64,000 nucleotides of DNA from Jejudonia soesokkakensis (GTDB lineage: Bacteria; Bacteroidota; Bacteroidia; Flavobacteriales; Flavobacteriaceae), in the NCBI RefSeq assembly GCF_042664795.1, contig NZ_JBHTBN010000002.1, positions 310,001 to 374,000 on the forward strand. The letters run 5' to 3'. Of this stretch, positions 51,235-59,997 are shown piece by piece (within the stretch, counting starts at the first letter, position 1; each line of letters starts with the position of its first letter). A model generated the notes under the pieces. It saw nothing but the letters and a program-made list of their open reading frames with translations, made no database searches and was not told the origin of the DNA. The position numbers were made by a program, and so were the translations under genes.

Positions 51235-51420
51235 TGCTCTAAAGTACTAATTTTATATTATATAATTAATATTTCGAATGTTACGAGATTTTCAGATTTA
51301 AGAGATTTTAAGAAAATTAGCAGGTAATGCTTCTAATTTTAATAAAGCCTTATCGTTGCATTCTTACTTCTTAACAATTATGTGATGTACATTTACAATC
51401 ATAATAACCTAAAAACAAAA

Positions 51421-51969
51421 ATGATGAAACGTTTATTAATGATTTGTGTATTAGCTGTTACGACTATTGGTTTTGCACAAGAAAAGAAAAAAGTTACTAC
51501 TAAAACTTCGACTACGGTTAGAGATAGCGGAGGTGAAGAAACAGTTACAAAATCGACAGTAAAAACTGAAACTCAAGATATCAGACTTACTAATTTTGAC
51601 GGGAAACACAACTTTAATACAGTGATGACCCCTACCAAAATTAACACAGATGTTGACTATGAGATTAAAGGATCCACGTATAGATTTATGCCATTAGATA
51701 ATGGATATTACACAATTAATAATATGACCACTAAAAAACCTTATGCAAGGTTATATCCTACATCACAAGCAGGTTACTATATTTATACACAAGACAATAA
51801 CAGTTCATTTGGATATTTTAATGAAGATGGAGATTTTGTCGTAGAAAGTTATGATCCAGATGGTGATGGTGTAGCGAATTACATTTACAAAATAAAAATG
51901 TCTGATGATATGAAAAAGAAGCAGATGATGAAAGAAAAAGAAATGAAAATGAAGAATGATAAAATGTAA
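51421..51969 (+). CDS. Exported protein related to the 49029 product
   Basis: A 182-aa protein starting MMKRLLMICVLAVTTIGFAQ (signal peptide); a longer frame from 51382 is rejected because it would put 13 residues before the signal. The mature N-terminus is a Lys/Thr-rich stretch (KKVTTKTSTTVRDSG) like that of the 49029 protein. A middle region with aromatic repeats (YTINNMTTKKPYARLYP, GYYIYTQDNNSSFGYFNEDGDF) leads to SYDPDGDGVANYIY and a Met/Lys-rich tail. Function unknown. The terminator at 52051-52077 ends it. Confidence 0.72.
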   Translation: MMKRLLMICVLAVTTIGFAQEKKKVTTKTSTTVRDSGGEETVTKSTVKTETQDIRLTNFDGKHNFNTVMTPTKINTDVDYEIKGSTYRFMPLDNGYYTINNMTTKKPYARLYPTSQAGYYIYTQDNNSSFGYFNEDGDFVVESYDPDGDGVANYIYKIKMSDDMKKKQMMKEKEMKMKNDKM

Positions 51970-52050
51970 TTCTTTTAACCTACTAAAAAGTAGGTTTCCA
52001 GAGATATCTTTATCCCCGCCTCTAAGGGTTTAGGTAACCTACTATCAAAT

Positions 52051-52077
52051 AAAAGACCCGCAAATTGCGGGTCTTTT
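52051..52077. terminator. Bidirectional terminator
   Basis: AAAAGACCCGCAA and TTGCGGGTCTTTT form a near-perfect 13-bp stem between convergent genes ending at 51969 and 52100. Confidence 0.92.
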
Positions 52078-52099
52078 TAATAGTATGAATGTTCACAAA

Positions 52100-52450
52100 T
52101 TAGTCTTTATGCATAAAAGCTTGTTTTCCCAATAAAACTTCTTCACTTTCCACATGATCGTCATCGGGCACACAGCAATCTACAGGACATACTGCTGCAC
52201 ATTGAGGTTCTTCATGAAATCCTTTACATTCGGTACATTTATCGGGAACGATATAATAAATCTCATCACTTATAGGCTCTTGAGTTTCATTTGCATCTAC
52301 TTCTTTTCCGCTAGGCAACACTACATTGCCCTCTAGGTCTGTTCCATCAGCATACCGCCAGTCATCTGCTCCTTCATAAATTGCTGTATTAGGACATTCG
52401 GGTTCACAAGCTCCGCAATTAATACATTCATCTGTTATTATGATCGCCAT
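52100..52450 (-). CDS. 4Fe-4S dicluster ferredoxin
   Basis: A 116-aa ferredoxin. The first cluster motif is DECINCGACEPECPNTAIYEG. The second is CTECKGFHEEPQCAAVCPVDC, with an insertion between the first and later Cys, the variant common in Bacteroidota. It probably carries electrons for reductive enzymes such as pyruvate:ferredoxin oxidoreductase. The frame extends to 52477 but the ATG at 52450 (MAIIITDECINCG) is the normal ferredoxin start. It is divergent from the acyl-CoA reductase gene. Confidence 0.92.
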   Translation of the reverse strand: MAIIITDECINCGACEPECPNTAIYEGADDWRYADGTDLEGNVVLPSGKEVDANETQEPISDEIYYIVPDKCTECKGFHEEPQCAAVCPVDCCVPDDDHVESEEVLLGKQAFMHKD

Positions 52451-52464
52451 AGTCTTTCTTTTTT

Positions 52465-52472
52465 TAACTTTG
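52465..52472 (+). promoter_or_regulatory. -7 promoter element of the acyl-CoA reductase gene
   Basis: TAACTTTG, an exact TAnnTTTG match. The predicted start of transcription (about 52479) is only 4 nt before the ATG at 52483 but 34 nt before the ATG at 52513, favouring the latter as the true start. Confidence 0.55.
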
Positions 52473-52512
52473 CGCAAATTTAATGCCTAGAAAGGGCAAC
52501 TCCAAACATCCA

Positions 52513-53559
52513 ATGGATTTACAACAAAGAATTAACGCATTTGTACAATTAGGTACATTTTTAAGGGAAATATCTTCGGAAAGTATCTCAAAAACCTCCA
52601 GTTCTAAATTTCACAACCAGATTCCACAAATATTACAAGCCGCACAAAATAATAATAGGTGGTTTACTGAAACTAATATAAAATTCGCTTTCGCTTCTTG
52701 GGGGCATGCATTAACCGAAACAACTATTAATTCCTGGCTATCTTCCTATTCCATAACCCAGAAAATACCGAATACGATTGCGATTATCATGGCGGGAAAC
52801 ATTCCGTTGGTTGGATTTCATGATTTCTTATCAGTGCTGATGTCGGGGAATAAGGTTTTGGCAAAACTTTCGTCAAATGATAACATACTCCTTCCATTCT
52901 TAGTATCCTTTTTAGTCGAACAGCATTCAGACTTTAAAGAATCCATTCAGTTAACAGAAAAAAAGGTAACTAATTTTGATGCTGTGATCGCTACAGGAAG
53001 TGACAATACGGCGCGTTATTTTGAATATTACTTCGGAAAATATCCACATATCATTCGCAAAAACCGAAATTCGGTAGCTGTATTGACAGGTAAAGAAACC
53101 GAAGAGCAACTGCTATCGCTAAGTGACGATATCTTTCAATATTTCGGGCTTGGCTGTCGTAATGTATCTAAACTGTTTATCCCAAAAGAGTATGATTTCC
53201 ACCCATTCTTTGAAGCGATGTTTAACAAAAAAGAGTATATCAATAATCATAAATACATCAATAACTACGACTACAATAAGGCAGTCTATCTAATGAGCAA
53301 TATAAAATTACTGGATAATGAATTTTTATTATTGAAACAAGATTCTGGGTACTCCTCTCCTATTTCAGTAGTTTTTTATGAAACGTACGAAGACCTTTCT
53401 GAGCTACAAACAAAATTTTCCGAAGACAAAGACCGCATACAGGCAATTGTTGGTAATTCAGGAATAGCAGGTGAAATTCCTTTTGGCAAAGCGCAGCAAC
53501 CAACTCTTTGGGACTATGCAGATGGGGTGGATACAATGAAGTTTTTAGTAGAACTTTAA
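52513..53559 (+). CDS. Acyl-CoA reductase (LuxC-like)
   Basis: A 348-aa protein of the acyl-CoA reductase family related to LuxC, in the aldehyde dehydrogenase superfamily. Seen: QQRINAFVQLGTFLREI, AIIMAGNIPLVGFHDFLSVLMSGNKVLAKLSSND, NFDAVIATGSDNTARYFEYYFGKYPHIIRKNRNSVAVLTG, and the Cys-containing FQYFGLGCRNVSKLFIP, where the Cys is the expected acyl-thioester site. An ATG at 52483 adds ten residues, but promoter position and family pattern favour 52513. Found next to ferredoxin and serC in many flavobacteria (recalled). The physiological acyl-CoA is unknown. Confidence 0.82.
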   Translation: MDLQQRINAFVQLGTFLREISSESISKTSSSKFHNQIPQILQAAQNNNRWFTETNIKFAFASWGHALTETTINSWLSSYSITQKIPNTIAIIMAGNIPLVGFHDFLSVLMSGNKVLAKLSSNDNILLPFLVSFLVEQHSDFKESIQLTEKKVTNFDAVIATGSDNTARYFEYYFGKYPHIIRKNRNSVAVLTGKETEEQLLSLSDDIFQYFGLGCRNVSKLFIPKEYDFHPFFEAMFNKKEYINNHKYINNYDYNKAVYLMSNIKLLDNEFLLLKQDSGYSSPISVVFYETYEDLSELQTKFSEDKDRIQAIVGNSGIAGEIPFGKAQQPTLWDYADGVDTMKFLVEL

Positions 53560-53691
53560 ATTAATTTCTACCATACTTAAGTGGATGAAAAGATCATATC
53601 ACATTCTGTTGAAATCCCTTTAATAAGTTAATAGTTGTTTAACGCTATTCCACACTAATTTTAAGATATTTGCATTCCAAACATAACTTCT

Positions 53692-54759
53692 ATGAAAAAG
53701 CACAATTTTAGCGCGGGTCCTTGTATTTTACCACAATCTGTATTAGAAAAAGCTTCCGAAGCGGTAAAGAATTTTAACGGACTAGACCTATCACTCATCG
53801 AAATTTCACACCGAAGTAAGCCATTTGTAGATGTTATGGAACGTGCACAAGAATTGGCTTTAAAACATCTCAATCTTCAAGATAAAGGATATAAAGCTTT
53901 ATTCTTACAAGGTGGTGCCAGTTTAGAATTCTTAATGGTTGCCTATAATTTATTAGAGAAAAAAGCAGCATATCTAAACACTGGAACTTGGTCTAGCAAG
54001 GCGATTAAAGAAGCAAGATTATTTGGAGAAATAGTTGAAGTAGCCTCTTCTAAAGATCAAAATTTCAATTATATACCCAAAAATTATGCAATTCCTTCAG
54101 ACATAGACTACTTCCACTGCACCAGTAACAATACCATCTTTGGGACACAGATGCAAAACTTCCCAGAAGTTTCTGTTCCTATGGTGTGTGATATGAGCAG
54201 TGATATCTTTTCAAGGGTGCTTGATTTTAGCAAATTTGATTTAATCTATGCCGGCGCTCAAAAAAACATGGGTCCTGCTGGTACAACCTTAGTAGTTGTA
54301 AAAGAGGAAATTCTTGGGAAAGTTTCTCGAACGATTCCTTCGATGTTAGATTACAAAGTACATATCTCAAAAGACAGTATGTTTAACACACCTGCAGTTT
54401 TTCCTGTCTATGTATCAATGTTAACATTGGACTGGTTACAAGAACTTGGAGGAGTGGCAAATATTGAAAAACACAATACTAAGAAAGCAGAAATGATGTA
54501 TGGTGAAATTGATCGCAACCCCTTTTTCAAAGGCTTTGTAACCAATAAGGAGGATCGTTCAAAAATGAATGCAACATTTAATCTATTAGATACTAGCTTA
54601 GAAGAAAGATTTAATACTATGTGCAGAGAAGCAGGCATTAATGGCCTTAACGGACACAGAAGTGTGGGTGGCTATAGAGCATCCATGTATAACGCATTGC
54701 CACTTGAAAGTGTAAAGGTTTTAGTAGATGTCATGCAAACGCTTGAAAAACAAGCTTAA
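53692..54759 (+). CDS. serC: Phosphoserine aminotransferase
   Basis: A 355-aa PLP enzyme converting 3-phosphohydroxypyruvate to phosphoserine (also used in pyridoxine synthesis). Seen: KHNFSAGPCILPQSVLEKA (family start), LSLIEISHRSKPF, FLQGGASLEFLMVAYNL, HCTSNNTIFGTQ, the Schiff-base YAGAQKNMGPAGTTLVVV and GLNGHRSVGGYRASMYNALPLESV near the end. Length is normal. serA follows after 45 nt, so serC-serA is likely one operon for serine synthesis. Confidence 0.97.
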   Translation: MKKHNFSAGPCILPQSVLEKASEAVKNFNGLDLSLIEISHRSKPFVDVMERAQELALKHLNLQDKGYKALFLQGGASLEFLMVAYNLLEKKAAYLNTGTWSSKAIKEARLFGEIVEVASSKDQNFNYIPKNYAIPSDIDYFHCTSNNTIFGTQMQNFPEVSVPMVCDMSSDIFSRVLDFSKFDLIYAGAQKNMGPAGTTLVVVKEEILGKVSRTIPSMLDYKVHISKDSMFNTPAVFPVYVSMLTLDWLQELGGVANIEKHNTKKAEMMYGEIDRNPFFKGFVTNKEDRSKMNATFNLLDTSLEERFNTMCREAGINGLNGHRSVGGYRASMYNALPLESVKVLVDVMQTLEKQA

Positions 54760-54783
54760 AATAAGTAATTAATTAAAAGGTTA

Positions 54784-54797
54784 CCCGCCTTCGCGGG
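54784..54797 (+). repeat. Start-codon-proximal hairpin before serA
   Basis: CCCGC-CTTC-GCGGG forms a perfect 5-bp GC stem ending 7 nt before the serA ATG. Almost identical to the hairpin before fabG. Confidence 0.65.
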
Positions 54798-54804
54798 CAT
54801 AGGA

Positions 54805-55761
54805 ATGAAAGTATTAGCAAACGACGGAATATCAAAAAGCGGAATTCACACCCTAGAAAAAGCTGGGTTTACAGTTATCACAACTCACGTAGCGCAAGAA
54901 CAATTACAAAACTATATCAATGAACATCAAATTGATGTCATCCTTGTTCGTAGTGCTACCAACGTTCGTAAAGATCTTATTGATAACTGCCCTAGTCTTA
55001 AAATAATTGGCCGTGGTGGCGTTGGGATGGATAATATTGATGTTGACTATGCGAGAAGCAAAGGGTTAAACGTTATAAATACACCCGCAGCTTCATCTTC
55101 TTCAGTTGCAGAGCTTGTATTTGCACACCTCTTTGGAGGAGTTCGGTATTTATACGATTCAAACAGGGAGATGCCATTAGAAGGTGATTCACGTTTTAAA
55201 GATTTAAAGAAAAATTACGCTAAGGGACTAGAATTAAGAGGAAAAACGATTGGTATTATTGGTTTTGGACGTATTGGTCGTGAAGTTGCTAAAATTGCAC
55301 TAGGCTGCGGAATGAAAGTTATTGCAAGTGATAGCCATGTTGGAGAAGCTGATATTACACTTGATTTTTACGACGGACAGCAAGTAACTTTAAAAATTAA
55401 AACCGAACCCGTTTCAGAATTAATTAAACACAGTGATTTTATTACACTTCATGTTCCTGCACAAAAAGATTATGTGATTGGGAAAGAACAGATCGCTCAA
55501 ATGAAAGATGGCGCTGCCATTATTAATGCGGCAAGAGGTGGTGTTATAGATGAAGTTGCGTTAGTGGAAGCACTCGATAGTGGAAAATTATCTTTCGCAG
55601 GATTAGATACCTTTGAAGAAGAGCCTACACCAGCAATTAAAGTCCTAATGAATTCTAAAATATCTTTAACACCTCATATTGGAGCTGCAACAAATGAAGC
55701 TCAGGACAGAATTGGAACAGAACTAGCCGAACAAATTATTGCAATCTTGGAAAAAGTCTAA
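54805..55761 (+). CDS. serA: D-3-phosphoglycerate dehydrogenase
   Basis: A 318-aa NAD-dependent 2-hydroxyacid dehydrogenase, first step of serine synthesis from 3-phosphoglycerate. Seen: VILVRSATNVRKDLID, the region KIIGRGGVGMDNIDVDYARSKGLNVINTPAASSSSVAEL, Rossmann GKTIGIIGFGRIGREVAKIALGCGMKVIASD, and INAARGGVIDEVALVEAL. SFAGLDTFEEEP and TPHIGAATNEAQDRIG give the catalytic Glu and His. It lacks the C-terminal ACT domain of E. coli SerA (410 aa), so it should not be serine-inhibited through that site. Short forms are usual in Bacteroidota. Confidence 0.95.
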   Translation: MKVLANDGISKSGIHTLEKAGFTVITTHVAQEQLQNYINEHQIDVILVRSATNVRKDLIDNCPSLKIIGRGGVGMDNIDVDYARSKGLNVINTPAASSSSVAELVFAHLFGGVRYLYDSNREMPLEGDSRFKDLKKNYAKGLELRGKTIGIIGFGRIGREVAKIALGCGMKVIASDSHVGEADITLDFYDGQQVTLKIKTEPVSELIKHSDFITLHVPAQKDYVIGKEQIAQMKDGAAIINAARGGVIDEVALVEALDSGKLSFAGLDTFEEEPTPAIKVLMNSKISLTPHIGAATNEAQDRIGTELAEQIIAILEKV

Positions 55762-55802
55762 TATTGCACTATCTTTCAGAAAATCAACTTAATTAAAATA
55801 TA

Positions 55803-56450
55803 ATGGCAGGAATTTTAGATTTATTGAACAGTGACATAGGAAGACAAATTATTGGTGGCGTAAGTCAAGAAACCAAACAGCCCGCAGACAAAACGGCTCA
55901 GGTTGTTTCAATGGCACTTCCCCTTTTAATGGGAGCAATGAAACGCAATGCAGCTACTCCGGAAGGCGCACAAGGGTTATTAGGCGCTTTGAATAACAGC
56001 AAACACGATGGAAGTATGTTGGATAATTTGAGCGGACTTTTTGGTGGCGGTGTAAATGAAGAAGTGAAACAAGACGGCTTAGGTATTTTGGGACATGTAC
56101 TTGGAGGGTCTCAAAATAATGTAGTTAGCGCTTTATCAAATAAATCTGGTGTAGATACCGACTCGGTGATGAAAATACTTACCGTCATAGCTCCCATTGT
56201 ATTACAATATTTAGGAAAGCAAAAAAGAAATCAGCAAGTTGAAACTCCTTCTGGTCTTGAAGGTTTACTTGGCGGAATGTTAGGTGGTGAAAGAAAGACA
56301 CAAGCTAAACAACAATCGTTAATTGAAAGTTTGTTGGATGGGGATGGCGACGGAAGCATCGTGGATGATATTGCAGGCATGGTGTTAAGCGGCGGAAAGA
56401 AAAAAGGTGGTATTGGCGGGATGCTGGGCGGACTTTTCGGCGGAAGGTAA
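55803..56450 (+). CDS. DUF937 protein
   Basis: A 215-aa protein of the DUF937 type: MAGILDLLNSDIGRQIIGGVSQETKQPADKTAQVVSMALPLLMGAMKRNA is the conserved start, and KSGVDTDSVMKILTVIAPIVLQYLGK is the helical core. Glycine-rich stretches follow, with SLLDGDGDGSIVDDIAGMVLSGG and a terminal GGLFGG tail. No catalytic residues are known. It is 41 nt after serA and ends at a strong terminator. Confidence 0.88.
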   Translation: MAGILDLLNSDIGRQIIGGVSQETKQPADKTAQVVSMALPLLMGAMKRNAATPEGAQGLLGALNNSKHDGSMLDNLSGLFGGGVNEEVKQDGLGILGHVLGGSQNNVVSALSNKSGVDTDSVMKILTVIAPIVLQYLGKQKRNQQVETPSGLEGLLGGMLGGERKTQAKQQSLIESLLDGDGDGSIVDDIAGMVLSGGKKKGGIGGMLGGLFGGR

Positions 56451-56471
56451 TAGGTATACATTTTAAAAACG

Positions 56472-56504
56472 AACGCTTCAGAAATTATCTGAAGCGTTTT
56501 TTTG
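56472..56504. terminator. Intrinsic terminator after the DUF937 gene
   Basis: AACGCTTCAGA and TCTGAAGCGTT form a perfect 11-bp stem with loop AATTA, followed by seven T residues. Confidence 0.93.
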
Positions 56505-56567
56505 TTAATCCTATTCAAAATATTCTTTTACAGCATACATTTTCAGTATTTTTATAAAAAATTAGTT

Positions 56568-56987
56568 ATGAAATATCTTCTTGCAATTACGATACTTGCT
56601 TTTACTATCTTAGCTTGTGAGTCAAACAAAACCATAGTTAAGAATTCTTCAAACGATAGCTCTACAATGGGAGATACCATTCGTATCGCAAATGATAGCT
56701 TAGACTATGAGATATTGATATTTGAACCAGGCTTTAATTCTTTCTTGCTTACACAACAGCCAAGAGGGTATTACGGATTAAATTTTCTTGAAAATAGAAA
56801 TACATTATGGACCTCTATTTACAATCAGAGAGTTCGTACTATACAATCGTATAATAGAAATTTATACCAACAAGAGATAAATTATGAGCCTCATATCAGA
56901 TATGGTTACGAAGTAAACTATCTTCTGTATAATTACTTTTTATTTTTTCAGCAGGAATACAAACAAAACTTTCCAGGATCTCGCTAA
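56568..56987 (+). CDS. DUF6146 lipoprotein
   Basis: A 139-aa lipoprotein: MKYLLAITILAFTILAC gives the lipobox. The mature domain has the pattern of DUF6146: DSLDYEILIFEPGFNSFLLTQQPRGYYGLNFLENRN and INYEPHIRYGYEVNYLLYNYFLFFQQEYKQNF. A longer frame from 56502 is rejected because the ATG at 56568 starts the signal sequence. The last base of its stop overlaps the start of the DUF6787 gene, so the two are translationally coupled. Function unknown. Confidence 0.82.
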   Translation: MKYLLAITILAFTILACESNKTIVKNSSNDSSTMGDTIRIANDSLDYEILIFEPGFNSFLLTQQPRGYYGLNFLENRNTLWTSIYNQRVRTIQSYNRNLYQQEINYEPHIRYGYEVNYLLYNYFLFFQQEYKQNFPGSR

Positions 56988-57289
56988 TGGAGAAATTAAA
57001 GAAACGTTGGAATATTACAAACAACTGGCAACTTATTGTGATTCTTGTGGTTTTTGCAATCACTGGAAGTACTTCTGCAAAATTTGCAGCACCAGCAACA
57101 GATGCCATTGGCATGACTAGAGAAATGGGTTGGTACCTATATTGGCCTACGCGTATTCTAATCATATTTCCGCTCTATCAGGTTTTATTGGTATTTTTTG
57201 GATGGCTTTTTGGAGAATACCATTTTTTTTGGAACTTTGAAAAAAAGATGCTTCGGCATCTCGGACTTTCATTTATAGTAAAAGAGTAA
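56987..57289 (+). CDS. DUF6787 membrane protein
   Basis: A 100-aa protein with two hydrophobic segments (about residues 15-33, WQLIVILVVFAITGSTSAKF, and 52-74, WPTRILIIFPLYQVLLVFFGWLFG) and a short polar loop between. The end is WNFEKKMLRHLGL. The pattern matches DUF6787. It begins at the last base of the DUF6146 stop and ends 1 nt before the TTG-started His-rich gene. Function unknown. Confidence 0.82.
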   Translation: MEKLKKRWNITNNWQLIVILVVFAITGSTSAKFAAPATDAIGMTREMGWYLYWPTRILIIFPLYQVLLVFFGWLFGEYHFFWNFEKKMLRHLGLSFIVKE

Positions 57290-57290
57290 A

Positions 57291-57617
57291 TTGAAACTAA
57301 CACAGCAAATAACACTTTTTAGTACCACATTACTTCTTTGTAGTGTACTGTTATTACCTTCACTTGCTCAGTTCGCTCATATATTTGAAGGGCACGATCA
57401 CAAACCATGTAAAGAACTTACGACTCATTTACATGAAAAGAAATTTGAATGTGATATTCATTTCTTTCATTTTTCTCAGTTAGATTTTTCAATTGAAACG
57501 TATAGTATTACTTCAATTTCTGAAGCTACCCAACAGCTCGTTGATTTCTACACGGCTTCAGATAAAAACAAATTACACTACCATACCACATCCCGTGGTC
57601 CTCCTGCCCTTTCTTAA
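57291..57617 (+). CDS. Small exported His/Cys-rich protein with TTG start
   Basis: A 108-aa protein starting at TTG. There is no in-frame ATG: a stop codon (57279-57281) bounds the frame upstream and the protein has no internal Met, so TTG is the only credible start. Residues 1-28 form a signal segment (QITLFSTTLLLCSVLLLPSLAQFAH). The mature part is rich in His and Cys: FEGHDHKPCKEL, HLHEKKFECDIHFFHF, and LHYHTTSRG at the end, suggesting metal or heme binding. It lies 38 nt before a TonB-dependent receptor, so it may help to deliver that receptor's cargo. The family is not firmly recognised. Confidence 0.65.
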   Translation: MKLTQQITLFSTTLLLCSVLLLPSLAQFAHIFEGHDHKPCKELTTHLHEKKFECDIHFFHFSQLDFSIETYSITSISEATQQLVDFYTASDKNKLHYHTTSRGPPALS

Positions 57618-57655
57618 ATTTTAAAAACTTTTTTACACTATTAAATTTAAGAATA

Positions 57656-59914
57656 ATGAAAACATATATTTTAGTGTTTCTGTTCGTTTGCGCGATAACA
57701 GGAACCACTGCTCAGAACATAATATCTGGCACCATAACATCGGCAACAGACTCACAACCTATTGTTGCAAACATTTATTTTCCACAACTTGAAAAAGGAA
57801 CAATTTCTTCTGTAGACGGAAATTTCAGGATTACTAATATCCCAGACGGAACGTTTACTATCGTTTATTCGGCACTAGGATTTGCGAGCTTTTCTGAAAG
57901 AATTAATTTTTCTGAAAATGCTTCCGTAGAAAAAAACATAATACTTTCAGAAAGTGCCGTAGAAATGGAAGAAGTGATCGTTTCCACTCCCTTCCACAAG
58001 TTACAACGCGACAATGTCATGAAAGTTGAACGCATCTCTACAGATGATCTTTCAAAACAAGGCACCGTGACGCTCGCTGAAGGTATTACCAATATTGCTG
58101 GGGTAAGTTCTATTAGTACCGGAGTGGGAATTGGAAAACCTGTAATTCGCGGACTAAGTGCCAATAGGGTGCTTACCTACACTCAAGGAGTCCGACTTGA
58201 GAATCAGCAATTTGGTGATGAACACGGATTAGGAGTCAATGAAGCAGGAATTGAGAGCGTGGAAGTCATTAAAGGCCCAGCATCGCTGCTTTATGGAAGT
58301 GATGCATTAGGAGGTGTTTTATATTTAAATCCAGAAAACTTCGCTCCCGAAAATTCTGTGGAAGGTGATGTCAATAGCAGTTATTATTCAAATACTTTAG
58401 GATTTTCAAATAATGTAGGTGCGAGGGCATCTTCAGAAAACTGGAAATTCTTAACACGGGCTGCCTACGTTACTCATAGCGATTATGAAACTGGTGAGGG
58501 TGAAAATGTGACCAATTCCAGATTTAACGAATTTGATCTTAAAGCAGGTACCCGTTTTCAGACCGAAAAATTAAAATCAACATTGCGATATAATTACAAC
58601 CGAAGTAATATTGGGATCCCCGAAGAAATTGGTGAACAATCTAATAACAAACAACCCTTATTTCCCTTTCAGGAAATTGACAACCATGTAATTAGCTGGG
58701 AAAATAATTTTTATTTTACCAATTCATCGCTGGATATTAAAACTGGGTATACCATCAATACTCGTAAGGAATTTGAATTGGAAGAGGAAGAAGAAAGACC
58801 TGCTATAGCGCTGTTAAACGATGAAGGAATTCCTCCTGCTCTAGAGATGCGTCTAAAAACTCTAAGCTACGATGTAAAGTACAATTTGCCTCAAATAGGT
58901 AATTTTGAAACTATTGTAGGAATTCAGGGAATTTATCAAACCAATGAAAATTCGGGTGAAGAAATATTAATACCAGATGCGACAACGACCGATTTCGGAA
59001 TATTAGCTACGACGCATTATCATCTAGAAACTTTAGATATACAAGCAGGTATTAGGTACGATATTCGAAGTATTGAAAGTGATGAAGCCAGAGATCCTAT
59101 GGATTCTGAATTTATCCCTGCACTTGACAGAAACTTCAATAGCTTTAATGCTGCTTTTGGAGTTAAAAAGGATTTGACTAAAGCCCTTGTCGCAAGAGTA
59201 AATCTTGCCAGCGGATTTAGAGCTCCAAATCTTGCCGAGCTTACTTCAAACGGAGTACATGAAGGAACCAATCGTTATGAAATTGGAAATCCGGATCTGG
59301 AAAATGAACAAAATTTTCAGGCAGATGTTTCGCTCGAATTTAGAAATGAACATTTTGAACTATTTGCCAACGGATTTTACAATAGCATTAGCAACTACAT
59401 TTTTATCACTCCAAATGGAGAAATAATTGATGACAACAATGTATTTGACTACGTTCAGGATGATGCACGCTTATATGGTGGGGAGTTAGGGTTGCACATT
59501 CACCCACACCCACTCGACTGGTTACACATTGAAAGTAGTTTTGAAAATGTTCGCGGAACATTAAAAGCAGACGATAGTAATTTACCGCTTATTCCAGCCA
59601 ATACTCTGAGAAATACACTTCGGGTAGAATTTAATCAATATAAAAGGCTAAAAGACATTTATAGCTTTATTGGGTTGGAAAGTACGTTCCAGCAAAATGA
59701 CAATAGTCCTTTTGAAACTCCAACCGATGGATATAGTCTGTTAAGTGCAGGAGTTGGAGGTACATTTGATTTTGAAAAGACTGCGTTAACCCTTCGTGTG
59801 TCAGGAAATAATTTAACAGATAAAACCTATGTTTCGCATCTTTCTAGACTAAAACAGGATGGTATTCCTAATATTGGACGCAATATAGTTTTAAATGCTA
59901 GAGTAGCTTTTTAA
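57656..59914 (+). CDS. TonB-dependent outer-membrane receptor
   Basis: A 752-aa protein. Signal peptide (MKTYILVFLFVCAITGTTAQ), then a carboxypeptidase-like regulatory domain (ISGTITSATDSQPIVANIYFPQLEKGTISSVDGNFRITNIPDG). The plug domain has GVGIGKPVIRGLSANRVLTYTQGVRLENQQFGDEHGLG and ESVEVIKGPASLLYGSDALGG. A beta-barrel with ASGFRAPNLAELTSNG and a final strand ending ARVAF follows. The plug motif VIRGLSANRVL with HGL is like receptors for metal chelates or cobalamin. With the preceding His-rich gene, a metal-related substrate is likely but not proven. Confidence 0.9.
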   Translation: MKTYILVFLFVCAITGTTAQNIISGTITSATDSQPIVANIYFPQLEKGTISSVDGNFRITNIPDGTFTIVYSALGFASFSERINFSENASVEKNIILSESAVEMEEVIVSTPFHKLQRDNVMKVERISTDDLSKQGTVTLAEGITNIAGVSSISTGVGIGKPVIRGLSANRVLTYTQGVRLENQQFGDEHGLGVNEAGIESVEVIKGPASLLYGSDALGGVLYLNPENFAPENSVEGDVNSSYYSNTLGFSNNVGARASSENWKFLTRAAYVTHSDYETGEGENVTNSRFNEFDLKAGTRFQTEKLKSTLRYNYNRSNIGIPEEIGEQSNNKQPLFPFQEIDNHVISWENNFYFTNSSLDIKTGYTINTRKEFELEEEEERPAIALLNDEGIPPALEMRLKTLSYDVKYNLPQIGNFETIVGIQGIYQTNENSGEEILIPDATTTDFGILATTHYHLETLDIQAGIRYDIRSIESDEARDPMDSEFIPALDRNFNSFNAAFGVKKDLTKALVARVNLASGFRAPNLAELTSNGVHEGTNRYEIGNPDLENEQNFQADVSLEFRNEHFELFANGFYNSISNYIFITPNGEIIDDNNVFDYVQDDARLYGGELGLHIHPHPLDWLHIESSFENVRGTLKADDSNLPLIPANTLRNTLRVEFNQYKRLKDIYSFIGLESTFQQNDNSPFETPTDGYSLLSAGVGGTFDFEKTALTLRVSGNNLTDKTYVSHLSRLKQDGIPNIGRNIVLNARVAF

Positions 59915-59938
59915 AAATAAGGATGCAGTGAATCCAAT

Positions 59939-59980
59939 GCCACGAGTACACCCTGTTACTAATCTTTGTGTATTCGTGGC
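59939..59980. repeat. Hairpin repeat between TonB receptor and nnr genes
   Basis: GCCACGAGTACAC and GTGTATTCGTGGC form a 13-bp stem with one wobble and a 16-nt loop, between convergent genes. The 3' arm is followed by TTTAAAAAA rather than a long T-run, so it may be a terminator or a copy of a dispersed intergenic repeat. The short palindrome at 61543 shares CCACGA. Confidence 0.5.
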
Positions 59981-59997
59981 TTTAAAAAATATTCTTG

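Noticed and set aside
53560..53691. Leader peptide before serC like hisL and thrL
   Set aside because: No Ser-rich mini-frame and no attenuator hairpin is visible in the gap.
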